Assembly (NCBI GenBank): GCA_013398175.1
Contig: VZRZ01000213.1
Coordinates: forward strand, 599,271 to 663,270
Source: Climacteris rufus
Taxonomy: Eukaryota > Chordata > Aves > Passeriformes > Climacteridae
DNA length: 64,000 nt
Reading direction: 5' to 3'
In this document: in pieces, positions 40,801 to 50,890 of the stretch
Position numbering within the stretch: the first letter of the stretch is position 1
Layout: each line of letters opens with the position of its first letter
Notes under the pieces: model-generated
Database searches by the model: none
Seen by the model: the letters and a program-made list of their open reading frames with translations, nothing else
Told to the model about the DNA's origin: nothing
Made by a program: the position numbers and the translations under genes

Positions 40801-43800
40801 TCTTCAGGATATTTCCTACAAATGGTAACGTAAGATGTGTTATCTTATTCAGCTGAAAAAAGACATCTCATACACCTGAACATCTTCTAGTGGCTTAAGA
40901 TGGCCTTGACAGGTCAAATGCACCTCTGGAATAATTCTACAGAGCCAAAGAGGCTGTACCAAAGAAGGATTTACTGAGCTGGCACAAGTGTCTAATGTTT
41001 GTATTTGCTGTAAGAGGTTTTCACCTTTTCAGAAATGTAATTTGTTTTGGAGATGAATAAGTTTCCACCAGGTCAGAGTGAATCCATTGAGAAAGGACAC
41101 CTGAGGACCCTTAAACCTTTCTCTCCCATGAGATGGGTATGGAGGTGGAACTGCCCACCCTGTAGAGGCTGCATTGGTGATTAAATATGAACTTCACATA
41201 AGAATGTATTATTTTCAACCTCAGAAATATTTACCAAAAAATCAGGGATCACGACCTACTGGACAAAAGGAAAACAGTCACAGCCCTAAAAGCTGGAGAA
41301 GACCGGGCCATACTCCTCGGGCTGGCCATGATGGTGTGCTCAATCATGATGTACTTCCTCCTGGGAATCACACTCTTACGGTCCTACATGCAAAGGTAAT
41401 TTCGTGATGGTCCCTGATCCCACACCCCCTGCTCCAGCTGACTTCATGTGGCTTGTTCTTTTGACTCTTTTTATGAATGTTTTATCATTTTTCCTTTGGT
41501 CAACACAGGCCTGACTCTGCACTTCCTTAGCCCAGTATAAATGAGGCACAGCCACAGTGAAAGCAATTGGAGTAATATTGGCATAAAGTGAAGGAAGAAT
41601 TAGATCCCTGTTTGACAAAATCTTGATCCACAGGCTTTAGACTTGGCACAGTTTAACACCAGTATAACATCCATATCAGCTGGCCTGCAGTCTGCTGAAC
41701 CTTATAAGCTTCTCAAGGGCTGTTGCTGCAAAGCCCAAACTCAGGACAAAAGAGCAAAAAATATTTTGCAGCCTTGAGAAACAATACTGTCAAATGAAGG
41801 CTGGAGAATTAATTTGGGAAAGAAATCAAGCTCTTTGTACCATGTAGTTTTCCATGTCAGTTATTACTTTCATTTTAACAAGTGAAATCCTCATGAAAGA
41901 TAGTAATTTGCTGAAAGTATAAGACCATCTTTCATCATTCCTGCACTGCATTTAATTTTTCTGAGGCTTTCTCTGGCTACCCCCTCTGCCACGGAGCAGA
42001 CAGTTTGGCCTGTGATTAGTTAGCAACATTTGAAATCAGTTTTCAAGCAGCAGCCCTATTTAAAATCCAGCCCAGACTGTAATAAGGCTGTCAGTGGTGT
42101 TTTTTTCTGCCCTAATCTGTGGAGTTAAGAAAATGAGAAACATGTAACTGGGGATCAAAATATTAGTCTGCCATGCCCCAAACCACCCTAAGGCAGGGAC
42201 ACATACCTGGCACATTTTGGGTTATCCATCACAGGCTTCCACTTCTGGCACACACAGTATGTGCCTCCAGTTAACTGGTATGAACATCCTCAATTACACT
42301 GGTGCACCTGCAAGAGAATATTCCCTCTTGACCCTGTGATGATAAGGAATACAGATGAGGACGAGCTGTACTGATTTGCAGCATCTTATTGATGTGATAA
42401 AGTTATTTGTCCCTTTTTTAAATCAAGGCAAAACTTAGATTTTGGAAATTCAGATCAAGAGCTGTTAAGTATCCAAGAGCATTTGCTATTCCAGTTTGTT
42501 CTCCCAGACCTTTCAGAAATATCAGGGTCAGTTGCAGAGGCTGCTAAGGTCAAACTTGCTCACATGGAAAGAGTTGATTTATATTACTAGATATGTGAAA
42601 AAAAAATTGCCAGAAGTTATCAAAGCACCTGCGAAGTATCAAATATTCCATCTTCACAAGTCTGTGGTAGGTAGGTATTACTTTACTACCTCCCTGCATG
42701 AATAAAACAGCAGCCAGAAAGGTGAAAGTGAGGAGAATACAACCCAGGAGTCTTTGCTGTCACTTTTTTTCATGCAGCCAGATCTCCTTAGGGGTTATTC
42801 TCCTTTACAGCAATACCCCTCCAACAAATGCTGCCTCAGAGAGGGAAAAAATCCTTTCATTTGATTTCCCCCCAGAAATCATAGCATAACTTAATATAAA
42901 TGTAAAATGGAATGTACAAGCAGAATTGCTTCCAAAGTAAAACAGCAATAAAATTAGTCAGAAATCTTTGATATAACTTTGTAAAGCCTTTCATAGGTTT
43001 TGTGAGGGGCAAGCAGACCCCCAGCCCATTCATGGTAGGGCAGGACAGCCACACTGGGGGTGAGCTGAGGGGCTGAGCGGGGTTAAAGGAGTGACACCTT
43101 CCCCCAGCCCACAAGAGGCTTTTTGCAGAGCCCTCAATGTGCCCTTTCCCCAAGGAAAACACAGCTGTAGATTTTTAAACACATCCCAATGAACATTGCT
43201 AGTGCACAGCCAGGCTCCATCATTCCAGTTTTAGCCCCTGGTGGATTGGAGATGGGATGAAATCCTCCAGAACAGTTACAACCACTGACTTAACTTACAG
43301 CAAACTGAGCAAGCTGCCACTAAGTAAAGCTTTTCCATAGGCAGAGCTGCATGAGGTACCACTTGTGAGTTCCTGTGTCTTCATGCATATGAGAATACAT
43401 ACCCTAGTAATTCAAAATTGTCCTCTCAACCTTCACTTTAAATTGACCTGCACTTGGTAGTTAACCCTCAAGTCCTGGCCCAGAGTGTTTGGTCATGCAG
43501 CACTGCATGTGTTGTGCTCTCCCCCAGAGCAAGCTGCTCAGTTTGCTTCTCTCTGCTGATACCCTTTCAAATATACCTTCTCCAGGGTCAAAGTTCCAGT
43601 TCACTTTTCATGTATACATAGACATAAGTGAGTAGGATAGTTTTTTGCCCAAAGCACAAAGTTTAGGTTCTACAGAACAAAACACTGTCTGTGATGTGTG
43701 ACATAAGAAAGCTCAGGCTTTTCTCAAAGCCCTGCAACACGTAGCCTCTCCTACAAGATGCCCCCAGCATATCTCTGCTGGGAATCCTGAGATGTATTTA

Positions 43801-46800
43801 GTGCTTATTTGCCCATTCTTGCCATGTTCTAATGTCTCCTTTTTTCCTGTTCAGTGTCTGGACAGAAGAGACTCAGTGCTCGCTTCTCAATGCATCCATC
43901 ACAGAAACCTTCAACTGCTCGTTTAACTGCGGTCCAGAGTGCTGGAAAATCTCTCAGTACCCCTGCCTCCAGGTGTATGTTAATCTCACCTCTTCTGGCC
44001 AGAAGCTTCTACTCTACCACACCGAGGAAACAATGAAAATTAATTCTGAGGTAGGAGCACAGAATAGAATTTTTTCCTCAATAGGTTTCTGGAGGGCTGC
44101 TCATCTTGTTATACCCATTCCTCGCTTTAAAGCAATATAAGGCTTCCAGCTCCTGCTTCACTCGGTGAACAGGGAGCAGAGAAAGCAGAAATCTGTGCAC
44201 AAGCTGAGCTCACATGTCTGGAGGGAGCAGTTTTCCACCTCCATCCCATTCAGGGAGCACAGCTCATTCCACATGGGGTGCTGCTGCCCCCAAGGGCCAG
44301 AGCCTCCCTCACCCTTTACAAGTGCTTTACACGAGCCAGGGGAGCACCGAGCACTTGTCACATTGATATTCCCATGGAGCTGTGGACATATCACTTCCCA
44401 ACCGGGTAGGACTCTGCATGACAGGGAACACCCCCAGCAATGTGTACGGAGAATCCACGTGGCAGTGAGAATGGAAATGGAATCATTTCTGCAGGGCCAG
44501 GCCAGGCCAGGCAGCAGGGGGAGACCAGAGCCCCTGTCTCCGTCTCTGGTGACAAACTCTGCACCCTGAGCATCTCCACTGAGGTCAGCTAAGCCACTGG
44601 GGTCCAGGCACAGCACTTACCCCTGTGCACAGTGGAAAGATCTTGGAAGTTTGCTGAGTGGGGACTGGCAAGGTAAAAGCAGCAGCATAAAAATAAAAAG
44701 CCTGGCTTTGGGATATGAATAAGCTAAGGAGTCACCGACCTTTACAGCACCACTTTCCTGCTTATAGACATTGAACCATCAGAATTATTTTGAGCAAATC
44801 TGAAGAATTCGCCTCTCTGCTTCAGCGAGTACAAACTCCAGCATAACTCCATCCAGGTGGGATGGAGACAGCTCCTGTCTGGAGGCTGTAATGAGGCAGC
44901 AGATGCAGAGAAGGCATCTCCCCGCCAGTGGCAGTGGCAGTCACAGCTGTGTGTGTGACACGGGGCAGTACATCCCTCACTCCCCACCGCCTTCGCAGGT
45001 GGCTCTGCGCTCCGTCCATGGAGCAGGGCAGGGTGGGACCAGGAAATGTCCCTCTTCCCACCTTCTTTTTTTCATATCTGAAGCACCTGAGTCCCTGAGA
45101 ATACAAGCTGTAGTGAGCTGGGACACAGTGGAGTCATTGGACTCTGATGTGCCAGATATCCATTAAATACTTGGTAGTCCAAGTATTTAAATCTAAGTAT
45201 TTTAATCTAAGTATTCTCTGCAGTGAATTTAATCACTGAACCCCAAAGTGTGGGCGCTTGGCAAAGGGCACCCCAGAACAGCAGAGCCCCAGTTCAGGCT
45301 GCTGACAACGTAACCTATTGTGTTTCTATTTATGGCAGCCGTTCAGTAGACCAAATTACTTCTGCATATTAAGATGAAGTGATATTAAAATTAGTCGAAG
45401 CACGGCATGGTTGCACTAGGCTGCTTATTCTGCTGGATAATTAACTCCTGTGGCTGAGACATGGAGTCCTCTGGATCTGAAGTGTGAAATGGAAAAGGGT
45501 GCCCCCTTCTTCCCCTCTGCTCTGGCATCAGTGCAGGAAGAGGCACTTGCTGTCCGTGAAGCCTGCTGTCCGAGGCAGGACAGACCATACTTCCTGCTGG
45601 GACACAAGCAAAATCATGATGTTCACACCTCAATTCGATTAAAACTGATACGATAAATCTCTATACTCTGCTGATTCAAAAAAATCAAGAGATTCAGCGT
45701 AAAACTCCACATTCTATTATTGATAATTTTTGCTTGCTGAAATGGACTTTGAAATTCTCCCAAATGCCACCTCCTCTTAATTTAGTGTAGGCACAGTTAA
45801 TACTTCTCCAGCCCAAGGTTGTTTTACAGGTTAAGCTCTGCTCTCAGGAGGATTCCTAGGTTTTCCTGACATGCTGCTGGCTATGTGACCTGAATCCAAA
45901 TGCAGTTTTGAAAGGAAGTTTGCAATGTCTATAAAATACCCAGCTTCGTGTGCAGGGCTCAGATCAGCAGAGTTTCCAAGCTCAGATCAGCACAACCCAT
46001 CTCAGCACCCCAGACATGCTCTCCCTCTTCCCTGTGAGAGGGCATCCCCATGCAGCAGGAAAGCAGCCCTGAGCAGTGCTGGGTGGTGACGCTCCAGCTG
46101 GGTGCTAGCTGTCTCTCTCCATCCACCCTGCTCAGATCTGTGTTCCCTGCCTTTCTCCTTGCCAAATAAAGAAAATAAAAAAACCTGTGCCTGGCTCACT
46201 GAGCTCTGACATTACTGAGGACAATGCAGGGCACAATGCTTACCCTCCGAGGCCAACACCAGTGACCTTCCAAAGGTCAGCACCCCCCTACCAACTTCTC
46301 TGCATCACTGAACACCCCCAAATACACATACACATCAGCTTCTGGAGCCCGTCTCTCTCCTCTCCCCACCAGCCAGCATAGATGGAGCAAAATCAACTTT
46401 GATTTTAAATAATGATTTATCCAGGAAACTAGCTGTCTAACCTGGCTGTCAGCTCAGAAGGTGGAGTAAGCAGTAGGTGCAATTTATATTGAGATCTACA
46501 GCATGCTGCTGCCAGTCTCTGGTGGGAATCAGTGGGAAGTCAGTGGATACCTGTCAAGCTGCTCGAGTCTTTCCAAGAAGAGAGCACAAGATTTTTTCTG
46601 GGTTTTCATTGCTCTCACTGTGGGTACTTTATCTCTAGCCTTTAAGACAACCCCAGGCCCTTGTCAATACTACAGACAAAATGGTTTAAATGCTTCCATG
46701 GCTGCACTTTCCTTCCTCAGCTGCCAGACGCTGTAACAGCCTCTGTGAGAGGTAAAGAGGCCATGGAGCCAGGCTGTAACCATGAGGAAGGGCTGTGGTT

Positions 46801-49800
46801 AAAAGCAATTAGAGAGGGCCTATTTTGATCTCATATTATATAATTTTGACTCTTTTCATGTCGTTTGAGCTACTGCTGATTTATATCTGCTCTCTATTAG
46901 TGAGATAACAAGAAGGACTTAAACACCAGAATCGGCTGTAACTGCCTGAGACTCGGAAATTATGGGGTTTCTCAGGGTTTCTCACTGAAGGCTCAGGTAT
47001 TTGTAACCCAGGAAAGAGTTTTCTTGGTGCAGGGAGGGGAAGCAGAGGCTGTGGATTCCAGTAGACCCTTTTCTGGGCTGGAACTAGAGAATGCCATCTG
47101 GAGGAATCAGTAACAGGCCAACTCAGACACAAAGCTCCTCCTTCAACCCTTAGTCCAAACTTGTTGCACTTTCCAAAAAGATGTAAATTGACATCCTGAC
47201 CACTTTCTCACAAAGACTGCCACAGCACATCCACATCTAAGTTTCTAGGCTCAGCTTGGACACCAATCCCAGCCACAGACATATGATGAGAGTTGTGTAT
47301 TTCATTGCCCAGCCTGAGCTGGGGCCATTTTTGGCAATGGCCTTTTCAGTGTAACATCATTGATTTAAAGGAAACTGCCTCCAGCTTGCCTCCTGAAGTT
47401 GTGTGATCTCCACTCTTGGAGATAGTTATAACCTGACTGGACAAGTCCCTGAGCAACTCTGCAGTGAGCAGGGCACTGGAGTGAATGTGTCCAGAGGTAG
47501 TTCAGACAGGATACCCATCCAATCCTTTATATTAGGAAAGTAGAGCTGGAAATGCAGTAACAATTTCTGTTTGTAACTCTCTGGTAGATCCTTCTTGTGC
47601 TCAGATTGCAAGTGACACAAAAACCATGTTTCTCACGCTGTATCACAGAATCCTCACTTGAGGTAGAGCACCAGACATTGTTTGCTTGCAGATTTCCAAG
47701 TGTTTGACAATGCAGAAGTGCTATAAACCAGCATAGATTTAGTAGTCTACATTCACAGGTACAGCATAACAATTGTGGATATAAAAATCCTTGCCAGGCA
47801 CTGGAGAAAACTATTGAAAATCAAAACAAAGAAAACATCAACACATCTCATTATTGTGTCTCCCTACTTGTTTGCCAATCACCCATGACACACAGGAGGC
47901 ACCATCATGGCAGAGCTAGCCCTGTGCTCTCCCTGGGATCCCACTGGGGAAACTGAGATGTGGAAAGAGACCAGGAGCACCCCACAACCACAATTTAATG
48001 TCCTTGTGCCAAGGAGCTTCTCAAAACTGAGCCCAAGATGTCTCCAGGATCTCAGGAGAACTAGAGTGAGGCAGATAGCACACAGAGTAAAGGGCACATC
48101 TTGGAGAGCACATGGGAGACCACGGCCTAGAGAGAGATGGCTTCAGCACAAGGAGCCTGGATGAGAGGCAAAATAAATCACCTTCCCTTGCACAGCTGCA
48201 CTTCACAGTTTCATGCTCCCAGAACCTCCACCATGGGCAGCCCAACCAGCCCAGCATGGCTTGTGGCTCTGTGCCAGCAGGTGTAGGAGGAAGAGCTCAA
48301 CTTCTGCTTCAGCATCAGATTCCCTTTGAAAACACTTGGACTCATTGCTCTCTTGGGACATTTCTTCAAACTTAGAGGCCAGGAATCTTTCATCATTTGG
48401 GCTTCTATGTTTTCTGTTTTCTGTCAAGGGGAAATTGTATTTTGGCAAAAGTGGCCAAATTCTTATTAATCACCTCCCTCAGGACACTTCATGGGAATTC
48501 CAGAAACAGAAATGTATAACACCAAAATGACAAGGAAAAAAAACACAAAACCCCCCAAAAAACCACAACAGAAAGCCATTTGAACTGGAAATACTGCTGT
48601 TAATGACAGTGATAACAGATAATTTAGTAAGAGAAAATGAGAGATGCTTCACTGAGAAATTTCCTCTACTTAGTAGATGATGATCTATTAAAGACTCGTG
48701 GGCACCAAAAGAGGGCTTGTGACTTTGGACATTTAAGACAAATTTGGTCAGACTACAAGAGAATATCCTATGGGGAGCAGACACGCACCAGCAGAAAGAT
48801 GGATGAGATATTAATGCTCTGATATTTTTCATCTCTAATTTCTAGAGCTCCATGAAATATTCATAATGGCAGTGCGGCCACGCTCCACCATTAACGCTCC
48901 AGTCTGCTAACGCCAGACAATCTTTCTGCCATGCTTCAAATCATATTCTGTGCTAATAACTTGCCAATGTATCAATCAAATCCTGTTATGAGGTTAATCC
49001 TTTGATCATAATTAGGACTAGAGATTTGTTGCAGTATGGTACCAAAAAAGTCACAGCACGTCATGAGAAAGGACAGAGGGACATTTATAAAGTATGTACA
49101 TTAGAACAATAACAATCAAAACCCACGGGTCACATTATTTTAAGCAAAACATTTCTTTTTCCCTCTGCAAAACTTTCTCATTAAATTATCTGGAGCTACT
49201 CTAATTTCTCACCAGGACAAGAAGCCTGCTGGGTCCCTTCATGCATGTCCAACAAGAAGTTATGTAGCAGATTTCCACTCCTCCTGAAGCAGTTAATCAA
49301 AATCCTGTGCAGGTGTAGAAAACCTTCAGATTTGGTGGGGTGTAAGTTCATAGAAGAGAGAAGGAATTGAGGGACCCTGAGCTGCTCCTATCAATCATCT
49401 TCCAGACCAGCAGCAGCAAGAGCAGATTCAGGGATTTCTGCTCTAGGTCAAAAACTGTCCAGATGTGACCTCAATCCTTGTGTGTCCGCCCACCACCTCA
49501 CCAGCCCACACCAGCTCTTAGCAGGGAATTCTCAGCACAGCCCAGGGCTGCTGTCATATGTTTCCCATGGAATATCTTCAATGCATAGACTCCATAAGGT
49601 AGTTGTTTTAATATTGTGCCTTTGTCTCTGATTGAGGCGTTACCCCAAGGGAAAATTTGTATAAAGGTCTCTCATCATCCCTCTCCTCTCTGAGTGAACT
49701 CCTGTGCCCACTGTGATCACTTTGATCCAAGCCAAGTGAGATCTAAACTACCAGATTTGTATTTACAGAAAGTCAATTACCCATCTAACTGCGAGCATAT

Positions 49801-50410
49801 GTGTGCCACTTAAGATGAAGAGGTACTTCATCAGTTCTATTTTTGCATGTGTAAATTAGCAATAATAATATATTCACCTATCTCACAAGGCACTGTGCAG
49901 ATTAAAACATTAATGTTTGAACAGCACTTGGAGGTTCTCCAATGGGAAATTCTGTAGATGTGCAAAATATTGAGTTTTGCTGTGATAAATTTATTATTAG
50001 CGTAATAGTATTCCACTCTTGTTATGAAAAGCATAATCAACTCGAGATTTGCCTGCTTGCCACCTGAAAACAGACATTGTTACAGGTTTGGAGACACATT
50101 TTTTCTCCCTCTGATTTCTTCCCAGTGCTCGTACATCCCCAAGTGCGGGAAGAATTACGAGGAATCCATGTCACTGGTGAATGTCGTGATGGAAAACTTC
50201 AGGAAGTACCAACGCTTCTCCTGCTTCTATGACCCCGAGGGCGTTCAGAAGAATGTGATCTTAACCAAACTGTACAGCTCCAACGTGCTGTTCCATTCCC
50301 TGTTCTGGCCCACCTGCATGATGATCGGCGGGGTCGCCATCGTCGCCATGGTCAAGCTGACTCAATACCTTTCCCTCCTCTGTGAGAGAATCCAAAGGAT
50401 CAGCAGATAG
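34834..50410 (+). CDS. KCNMB2: BK channel auxiliary subunit beta-2 (four coding exons)
   Basis: Coding exons 34834-34889, 41225-41395, 43855-44050 and 50126-50410 join to 708 bases, encoding 235 residues plus TAG. The product is the beta-2 subunit of the BK channel. It sits in the plasma membrane with the KCNMA1 alpha subunit, raises Ca2+ sensitivity and causes fast N-type inactivation. Residues 2-4 are FIW, the known hydrophobic plug at the tip of the inactivation ball. TM1 is about residues 47-70 and TM2 about 195-217, with both termini cytosolic. The extracellular loop has cysteines at 84, 97, 101, 105, 113, 142, 148 and 174, and NXS/T sequons at N88, N96 and N119. Length and order match the mammalian protein as I recall it. 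All introns are GT-AG, with phases 2, 2 and 0. No frameshift or internal stop is present, so the gene looks intact. KCNMB1, 3 and 4 are unlikely because of the FIW start and the overall near-identity to beta-2. Confidence 0.98.
35160..35212. other. Assembly gap (53 N)
   Basis: A run of 53 unknown bases lies 270 bp after coding exon 1, inside intron 1. The flanks are pyrimidine- and C-rich (GCTCTCCCCTTCCCCGTCCC on the right), a composition that often breaks assemblies. Its true length is not known from the sequence. No coding sequence is lost, since exons 1 and 2 join in frame. The open frames that appear to run through the N are not meaningful. Confidence 0.99.
38100..39060. other. Mildly CpG-enriched segment in intron 1
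   Basis: By eye about 20 CpG dinucleotides fall in roughly 960 bp, clearly more than in the surrounding AT-rich intron but short of a classical CpG island. A perfect 10-bp palindrome CACACGTGTG with a central CACGTG E-box lies at 38701-38710. It might be an intronic promoter or enhancer, or just a GC-richer patch. There is no direct evidence of transcription. Confidence 0.3.
39186..39218. repeat. Perfect 13-bp inverted repeat with E-box motifs
   Basis: The left arm ACCTGGCAGGTGG (39186-39198) is exactly complementary to the right arm CCACCTGCCAGGT (39206-39218) across a 7-base spacer. The arms together with the base before them contain CACCTG (39185), CAGGTG (39192) and CACCTG (39207), the E-box type bound by ZEB, Snail and many bHLH factors. 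It could act as a paired protein-binding site or form a hairpin; the sequence shows only the symmetry. Confidence 0.9.
39478..39610. promoter_or_regulatory. Candidate conserved non-coding element in intron 1
   Basis: This AT-rich stretch has non-repetitive texture and several homeodomain- and POU-like cores, including ATGCAAAT near 39499 (a perfect octamer), TTAAATAC, GATAAATAATAATAG and ATTAGATTATTAG. Complex AT-rich sequence of this kind is typical of deeply conserved vertebrate enhancers. No alignment was available, so this is a guess from composition and the octamer motif. Confidence 0.25.
40306..40669 (+). mobile_element. Possible retro-inserted segment ending in AATAAA and an A tract
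   Basis: AATAAA at 40590-40595 is followed 18 bases later by an A-dominated tract (about 40614-40663), the spacing expected of a reverse-transcribed polyadenylated RNA. The bases AAACCCACA right after the A tract (40661-40669) also occur at 40306-40314, which could be a target-site duplication enclosing about 350 bp. The A residues are ambiguous with the tail, so only six bases are firm. I do not recognise the source sequence. A chance arrangement around an A-rich simple repeat is a real alternative. Confidence 0.35.
40486..40501. repeat. T-rich run
   Basis: A tract of mostly T follows a CT-dinucleotide run (TCTCTCTCTC) in intron 1. It is a simple-sequence stretch. It lies within the retrosequence candidate and makes the minus-strand reading frame here artificially lysine-rich. 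Confidence 0.8.
41225..41395 (+). CDS. KCNMB2: KCNMB2 coding exon 2: tether and first transmembrane helix
   Basis: This exon completes codon 19 and encodes residues 20-75 plus two bases of codon 76. It starts NIYQKIRDHDLLDKRKT, the rest of the cytosolic N-terminal chain. It continues through ALKAGEDRA into the hydrophobic TM1, about residues 47-70 (LLGLAMMVCSIMMYFLLGI core), and ends LRSYMQ at the outer face. The acceptor is CAACCTCAG|A and the donor AAAG|GTAATT. Both flanking introns are phase 2. The overlapping longer reading frame in this place is in another frame and is not the protein. Confidence 0.98.
41396..43854 (+). other. KCNMB2: KCNMB2 intron 2 (2459 bp)
   Basis: This is a phase 2 GT-AG intron, with donor GTAATT and a strong pyrimidine-tract acceptor TCCTTTTTTCCTGTTCAG. 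I see no exon or recognised repeat in it. The sequence is moderately AT-rich with a GC-richer patch near 43000-43110. Confidence 0.94.
43855..44050 (+). CDS. KCNMB2: KCNMB2 coding exon 3: extracellular loop, first half
   Basis: This exon encodes the last base of codon 76 through residue 141. It holds five of the loop's cysteines: C84, then the tight cluster C97, C101 and C105, and C113. It also holds all three N-glycosylation sequons: N88 (NAS), N96 (NCS) and N119 (NLT). The segment CWKISQYPCLQVYVNLTSSG is a family hallmark of the BK beta extracellular domain. The exon ends KINSE before the donor GAG|GTAGGA, giving a phase 0 intron. The mammalian protein as I recall it has QK in place of the final SE. 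The upstream in-frame Met in the pyrimidine tract at 43832 is intronic. Confidence 0.98.
45163..45215. repeat. Perfect 12-bp hairpin continuing into a 14-bp tandem repeat
   Basis: TTAAATACTTGG (45163-45174) and CCAAGTATTTAA (45179-45190) are exact reverse complements across a 4-base loop. The right arm also begins a 14-bp tandem array, with the AAGTATT core at 45181, 45195 and 45209. The inverted and direct repeats therefore share bases. This probably arose by replication slippage or template switching in AT-rich DNA. Confidence 0.92.
45300..45425. promoter_or_regulatory. Candidate conserved non-coding element in intron 3
   Basis: The stretch is AT-rich but complex, with scattered CpGs (AACGTAACC, GCCGTTCAG, GTCGAAGCACGG) and homeodomain-type cores (AAATTA, TATTAAAATTAG). 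This texture is typical of conserved vertebrate regulatory DNA. It lies about 100 bp after the hairpin. The call rests on composition only. Confidence 0.22.
47394..47503 (+). mobile_element. CR1 LINE fragment, sense on + strand
   Basis: The + strand reads GTGATCTCCACTCTTGGAGA, then AACCTGACTGGACAAGTCCC, GAGCAACTCT and TGAGCAGGGCA. This is the 3' UTR block of avian CR1 elements that precedes the tail. The copy is old: it is diverged and fades around 47503 before a clear terminal repeat. It is truncated at the 5' side and has no coding capacity. It lies inside KCNMB2 intron 3 in the same orientation as the gene. Confidence 0.8.
48845..49025. promoter_or_regulatory. Candidate conserved non-coding element in intron 3
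   Basis: About 180 bp of complex AT-rich sequence contain several preserved CpGs (GTGCGGCCACGC, TTAACGCTCC, CTAACGCCAG). They also contain many TAAT/ATTA and CAATCAAAT-type cores, including TTTGATCATAATTAG. Retained CpGs in an AT-rich intron suggest constraint. This is the strongest of the three enhancer-like stretches by appearance, but no alignment supports it here. Confidence 0.3.
50126..50410 (+). CDS. KCNMB2: KCNMB2 coding exon 4: extracellular loop second half, TM2 and C-terminus
   Basis: This exon encodes residues 142-235 and the TAG stop. It starts CSYIPKCGKN with loop cysteines C142 and C148. It continues through MSLVNVVMENFRKYQ, C174 and DPEG into KLYSSNVLFHSLFWP, which leads into TM2 (about residues 195-217). 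It ends with the short cytosolic tail LSLLCERIQRISR. The acceptor is TTCTTCCCAG|TGC. The reading frame is open upstream to 50024, but that part is intronic. Codon choice is GC-richer than in the flanking introns, as expected for an exon. Confidence 0.98.
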   Translation, partial: CSYIPKCGKNYEESMSLVNVVMENFRKYQRFSCFYDPEGVQKNVILTKLYSSNVLFHSLFWPTCMMIGGVAIVAMVKLTQYLSLLCERIQRISR

Positions 50411-50890
50411 AAAAGGAAACTTCTCTGAGATTTAATTACAGTGAAAATACTGTTTTTCTCATTCTTCACCAAAGAACCTTAAGTTTGTAATGTGCAAGTC
50501 TGGTATAAGTTCCTTACTATATTCTTCTAAGTAGAGCAATAATGCAAAAGCTGTTCTATATGCAAACATGATGTTATTATTATGCAGACAACTGAAAAAG
50601 TTCCTGTTTTGTGTTGACCGTCTCTATGATCTTGTTTTACGCTGGGATAAGTACTTTCTTTTCTACAGCCAAGATAGGGCTCAGTGTGACCATCTGCCAA
50701 GCTTAGTCAATTGATGTTTTCAATGTAAAGGATCCTGGGGAAAATTCACTGCTGGACAAAGGGCAGCCGACCACTTGTGCATCACTGAGGTCCCACATCT
50801 GGCTCAGCCCATTTGATGAATTTGTGGCTTTGGCTTTTTTATTACTGGCTGCAGAGGGGGAAAAAATAAAGCATTGCTAGGGGTTGTTTT
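50411..50890 (+). other. KCNMB2: KCNMB2 3' UTR (proximal form)
   Basis: AT-rich untranslated sequence follows the TAG. It probably ends shortly after the AATAAA at 50865-50870, giving a 3' UTR of about 480 bases. The exact cleavage point is inferred. Longer forms are possible, because other AATAAA motifs lie downstream. Confidence 0.6.
50865..50870 (+). terminator. KCNMB2: Polyadenylation signal of KCNMB2
   Basis: AATAAA lies 455 bases after the stop codon. It is followed within 10-25 bases by GGGGTTGTTTTTATGG, a GT/T-rich downstream element. Signal and downstream element together make this the best proximal cleavage and polyadenylation site in the region. Confidence 0.65.

Larger units (their letters stand above)
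34890..41224 (+). other. KCNMB2: KCNMB2 intron 1 (6335 bp)
   Basis: This is a phase 2 GT-AG intron. The donor is GTAAAC and the acceptor is TTTTCAACCTCAG with a rather weak pyrimidine tract. It contains a 53-N assembly gap, a C-rich segment at about 35530-35690, a mildly CpG-enriched segment at about 38100-39060, a perfect inverted repeat at 39186-39218, and an A-tract-bearing retrosequence candidate at 40306-40669. No further coding exon is recognised. Confidence 0.93.
44051..50125 (+). other. KCNMB2: KCNMB2 intron 3 (6075 bp)
   Basis: This is a phase 0 GT-AG intron, with donor GTAGGA and acceptor TCTGATTTCTTCCCAG. It contains a hairpin and 14-bp tandem repeat near 45163-45215, a CR1 fragment at 47394-47503 and two AT-rich stretches that look like candidate enhancers. 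A 13-bp direct repeat (GCTCAGATCAGCA) occurs at 45957-45969 and 45980-45992. No further exon is recognised. Confidence 0.94.

Noticed and set aside
41174..41407. 77-codon frame overlapping coding exon 2
   Set aside because: It is in a different frame from the conserved KCNMB2 protein and is only a shadow of the exon.
43832..43854. In-frame Met just before coding exon 3
   Set aside because: It lies in the pyrimidine tract of a strong splice acceptor, so it is intronic. The phase fits exon 2 exactly when the AG at 43853-43854 is used.
50024..50125. In-frame Met and open sequence before coding exon 4
   Set aside because: It is intronic. The TTCTTCCCAG acceptor at 50125 joins exon 3 in phase 0 and restores the conserved CSYIPKCGK segment.
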